A program made the position numbers and the translations under genes. DNA of 36,680 nt from Paraprevotella clara YIT 11840. Lineage in GTDB: Bacteria > Bacteroidota > Bacteroidia > Bacteroidales > Bacteroidaceae. Every line of letters begins with the position of its first letter. Position 1 is the first letter of the stretch. Below, piece by piece: positions 34,997 through 36,680 of this stretch. The notes beneath the pieces are model-generated. The model ran no database searches. It was not told where the DNA came from and saw only the letters and a list, made by a program, of their open reading frames with translations. The stretch covers positions 1 through 36,680 of the forward strand of contig NZ_JH376583.1 in the NCBI RefSeq assembly GCF_000233955.1, given 5' to 3'.

Positions 34997-35410
34997 TCAT
35001 TCTCCTATGATGGTGGCTGTGAGTTTGCGTCTTCCGCCGTAGTCGCGGAACTCACAAAGATAGATTCCTTGCCATGTGCCCAAATTCAATTTGCCTTTGG
35101 ATATGGGGATATTGAGGCTGACGCCTGTCAGGCTACATTTGGCATGGGCCGGCATGTCGTCGGCACCTTCGAGGACATGGTCGTAATAAGGCTCGTTTTC
35201 TTTGATGAGACGGTCATATATTTTGGTCATGTCGGTACGCACGTCCGGGTCGGCGTTCTCGTTGATGGAGAGCGCACAACTCGTGTGCTTGATAAACAGG
35301 TTCAGCAAACCGGTTTGAGGCAAAGACGGAAGCTGTTCCGAAATCTCCCGTGTGACGAGGTGGAAACCCCGCGGTCGTTCACGTAATATGATTTCTACTT
35401 GTTGAATCAT
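34997..35410 (-). CDS. yjbQ: YjbQ family protein (secondary thiamine-phosphate synthase)
   Basis: A 137-residue member of the UPF0047/YjbQ family. E. coli YjbQ has a weak thiamine-phosphate synthase activity; the true role is unknown. Motifs are LFIKHTSCALSINENADPDV (His/Asn/Asp metal site), the YYDHVLEGADDMPAHAKCSL stretch, and GTWQGIYLCEFRDYGGRRK. It lies between mscS and dnaG with 15- and 4-base gaps, so it is part of their unit. Confidence 0.92.
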   Translation of the reverse strand: MIQQVEIILRERPRGFHLVTREISEQLPSLPQTGLLNLFIKHTSCALSINENADPDVRTDMTKIYDRLIKENEPYYDHVLEGADDMPAHAKCSLTGVSLNIPISKGKLNLGTWQGIYLCEFRDYGGRRKLTATIIGE

Positions 35411-35425
35411 TCCTGTTCTTATATA

Positions 35426-36304
35426 TTAAGCCTGATGGATAGTCATTTGCGGGAATGGGAAATCAATACCCTGTCTGTTGAATTCGTCGTAAATGTTTTT
35501 GTTCATCTCGAAATATACATTCCAATAGTCACCGTTTGCCACCCATGCTCTTATTGTTACATTAACACTACTGGAATCGAGCGCATGTAAGGCAATGACG
35601 GGAGCAGGTTCTTTTAAGATACGATTATCTTTTTGGATGAGTTCGTTTACTACACTTTTCACCTTGTCGATGTCTTCTCCGTAATCAACCCCCACAATCC
35701 ATTCTACGCGTCTTGTGTCCAAACGGCTATAATTTGTAATAACGCCACTACTCATGGCCCCGTTAGGGATGTAGACTACTTTGTTATCGGCCGTAGTGAC
35801 TAAAGTATGCATGATTTGTATGGCCGTTACACTTCCCGAAACGTTTTGTGCTTCAATCCAGTCTCCTACCTTATAAGGTTTGAAGAAAAGAATGATAAGA
35901 CCTCCGGCAAAATTTTGCAAGTTGCCAGAGAGTGCCATACCGATAGCTACGCCGGCAGATGCCAATAGTGCGGCAAATGAGGTTGTATTGATTCCTAATG
36001 CTCCAACAACAGAAACGATCAATAAAACATTGAGTAATATACTAACTAAACTTTTGAGAAAAGTTTGAATACTGATTTCTACTTTCCGACGTGATAACAT
36101 ATTGCCCATTACGCGTTGGATAAGTGAGATAAGAAAACGTCCTACAATGTAAACGATAATAGCAATCAAAATGTTTTTTCCGGCGGAAATACACATATCT
36201 ATCAATTTCTCAATAATGAGGTCTGTATGTCCGGATGCAATAGCCGAAACAACTTCCTTGGTTACATTGGTAGTATCTTTTGCTGCTTGTAAGATTTGTA
36301 TCAT
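35426..36304 (-). CDS. mscS: Small-conductance mechanosensitive channel (MscS)
   Basis: A 292-residue MscS channel: helices at about 40-62, 83-102 and the pore helix 108-140 (ASAGVAIGMALSGNLQNFAG), then the beta domain FKPYKVGDWIEAQNVSGSV, TADNKVVYIPNGAMSSGVI and the alpha/beta cage ending in FPFPQMTIHQA. The start at 36304 was chosen because the 10 codons before it (MCYYTTNPQT) are atypical. It is divergent from the rRNA-type promoter at 36466 and is the first gene in the mscS-yjbQ-dnaG run. Confidence 0.93.
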   Translation of the reverse strand: MIQILQAAKDTTNVTKEVVSAIASGHTDLIIEKLIDMCISAGKNILIAIIVYIVGRFLISLIQRVMGNMLSRRKVEISIQTFLKSLVSILLNVLLIVSVVGALGINTTSFAALLASAGVAIGMALSGNLQNFAGGLIILFFKPYKVGDWIEAQNVSGSVTAIQIMHTLVTTADNKVVYIPNGAMSSGVITNYSRLDTRRVEWIVGVDYGEDIDKVKSVVNELIQKDNRILKEPAPVIALHALDSSSVNVTIRAWVANGDYWNVYFEMNKNIYDEFNRQGIDFPFPQMTIHQA

Positions 36305-36465
36305 AGTTTGTGGATTTGTTGTATAATAACACATTGATTGTTGACTACAAAGGTACTATATTCGATATGAAATAAAAAATAATGAGAATGTTTTTTGTTC
36401 TTTATATATAAAATAAGGTGTAAAATGCTATTAGTGAATATTTTTTCGATTTTTATTCAAAAACG

Positions 36466-36497
36466 TTTGGTGTTTACGGTAAAAGGTTGTACCTTTG
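36466..36497 (+). promoter_or_regulatory. Strong consensus promoter, probably of an rRNA operon
   Basis: TTTG (36466-36469), a 20-bp spacer and TACCTTTG (36490-36497), an ideal Bacteroidetes promoter, preceded by an A/T-rich stretch as found upstream of rRNA promoters. No protein start follows in the remaining 180 bases. The rest of 36335-36465 is AT-rich with no gene seen. Confidence 0.75.
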
Positions 36498-36503
36498 CAC
36501 TCG

Positions 36504-36680
36504 CTTTCGGGAAGCAAGGCCTTGTGAGGCCGCGCGGAACGGGAGTATAACAATAGAAAGAGTTCATTGAAAGTCTTACATAAAGAGAGAAAGTAGTACA
36601 AGAGCTTGGATGGTTTTTGGGGAGGACGTTGTTCTTCTTAGAGGTTATCCAAGGGTAAAAAAGAAACGAACCGTCATGAT
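36504..36680 (+). other. Probable 16S rRNA operon leader (gene itself beyond window)
   Basis: The 175 bases after the promoter have no coding frame. They include a GC-rich start (GCAAGGCCTTGTGAGGCC) and the AGTAGTACAAGAGC stretch that I recall from Bacteroides 16S leaders. The window ends at CGTCATGAT, just where the 16S 5' end would be expected. A tRNA or other stable-RNA unit cannot be excluded without the next bases. Confidence 0.55.

Noticed and set aside
1-36680. CRISPR array, tRNA genes, toxin-antitoxin pairs or phage genes
   Set aside because: No regularly spaced identical repeats with unique spacers, no tRNA cloverleaf patterns and no paired toxin/antitoxin or phage structural genes were seen. 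The 22-bp repeats are contiguous, without spacers.

Overview
The window looks like chromosomal DNA of a gut Bacteroidales, most likely Bacteroidaceae (Bacteroides or Phocaeicola type). The signs are promoters of the Bacteroidetes form (TTTG or TTG, 19-21 bp, then TAnnTTTG), a type IX secretion C-terminal signal, a lipoprotein with an acidic surface-export signal, a GH2/GH110 glycosidase pair, and the order DUF1599 / DoxX-thioredoxin-like protein / tpiA / SPOR protein / folE, which I recall from Bacteroides thetaiotaomicron (BT_3927-BT_3931). No tRNA, rRNA body, CRISPR array or prophage was seen. Most of the window is core metabolism.

Layout. 1-700 holds a decayed ISAon1-type insertion sequence. 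920-1154 (minus) is a cobalamin riboswitch with its own promoter and no intact gene after it. 1166-3720 (minus) is nadK followed by an overlapping ABC exporter. 3824-9208 (plus) carries pdxJ, a YbdG-like MscS channel, a DJ-1/PfpI protein, ispD and recG. 9335-10729 has ndk and an M23/LysM cell-wall peptidase. 10730-11250 is non-coding with a terminator and 22-bp degenerate tandem repeats. 11251-15677 has the DUF1599 gene, a DoxX/thioredoxin-like membrane protein that runs in frame without a stop into triosephosphate isomerase, a SPOR protein, folE and ferritin.

15678-16266 is non-coding; its second half looks like a structured leader RNA ending in an intrinsic terminator in front of a T9SS-exported protein. 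17533-20652 is a thiamine-thiazole operon (TPP riboswitch, thiS, thiG, thiH, thiF) followed by a secreted CE1-type esterase. 21605-25647 has a surface lipoprotein, a 640-bp non-coding region with a 118-nt quasi-palindrome and a second block of the 22-bp repeats, then cysK and metY (sulfur assimilation) divergent from an Lrp/AsnC regulator. 25800-26586 has a DoxX protein and a YbjQ protein.

26684-31124 is a divergent pair: a GH2 beta-galactosidase with a putative C-terminal sugar-binding domain, and a GH110 alpha-1,3-galactosidase, fitted to stripping galactose from host glycans. 31121-36304 (minus) is a close run of mscS, yjbQ, dnaG, a P-loop kinase-like gene, a GNAT acetyltransferase and tspO. 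At 36466-36680 a consensus promoter and leader point rightward and probably drive an rRNA operon whose 16S gene starts just beyond the window.

The best candidates for something new are the in-frame DoxX-TpiA read-through, the structured leader at 15880-16180, the 118-nt quasi-palindrome, the 22-bp repeat family shared by two distant intergenic regions, and the orphan B12 riboswitch.
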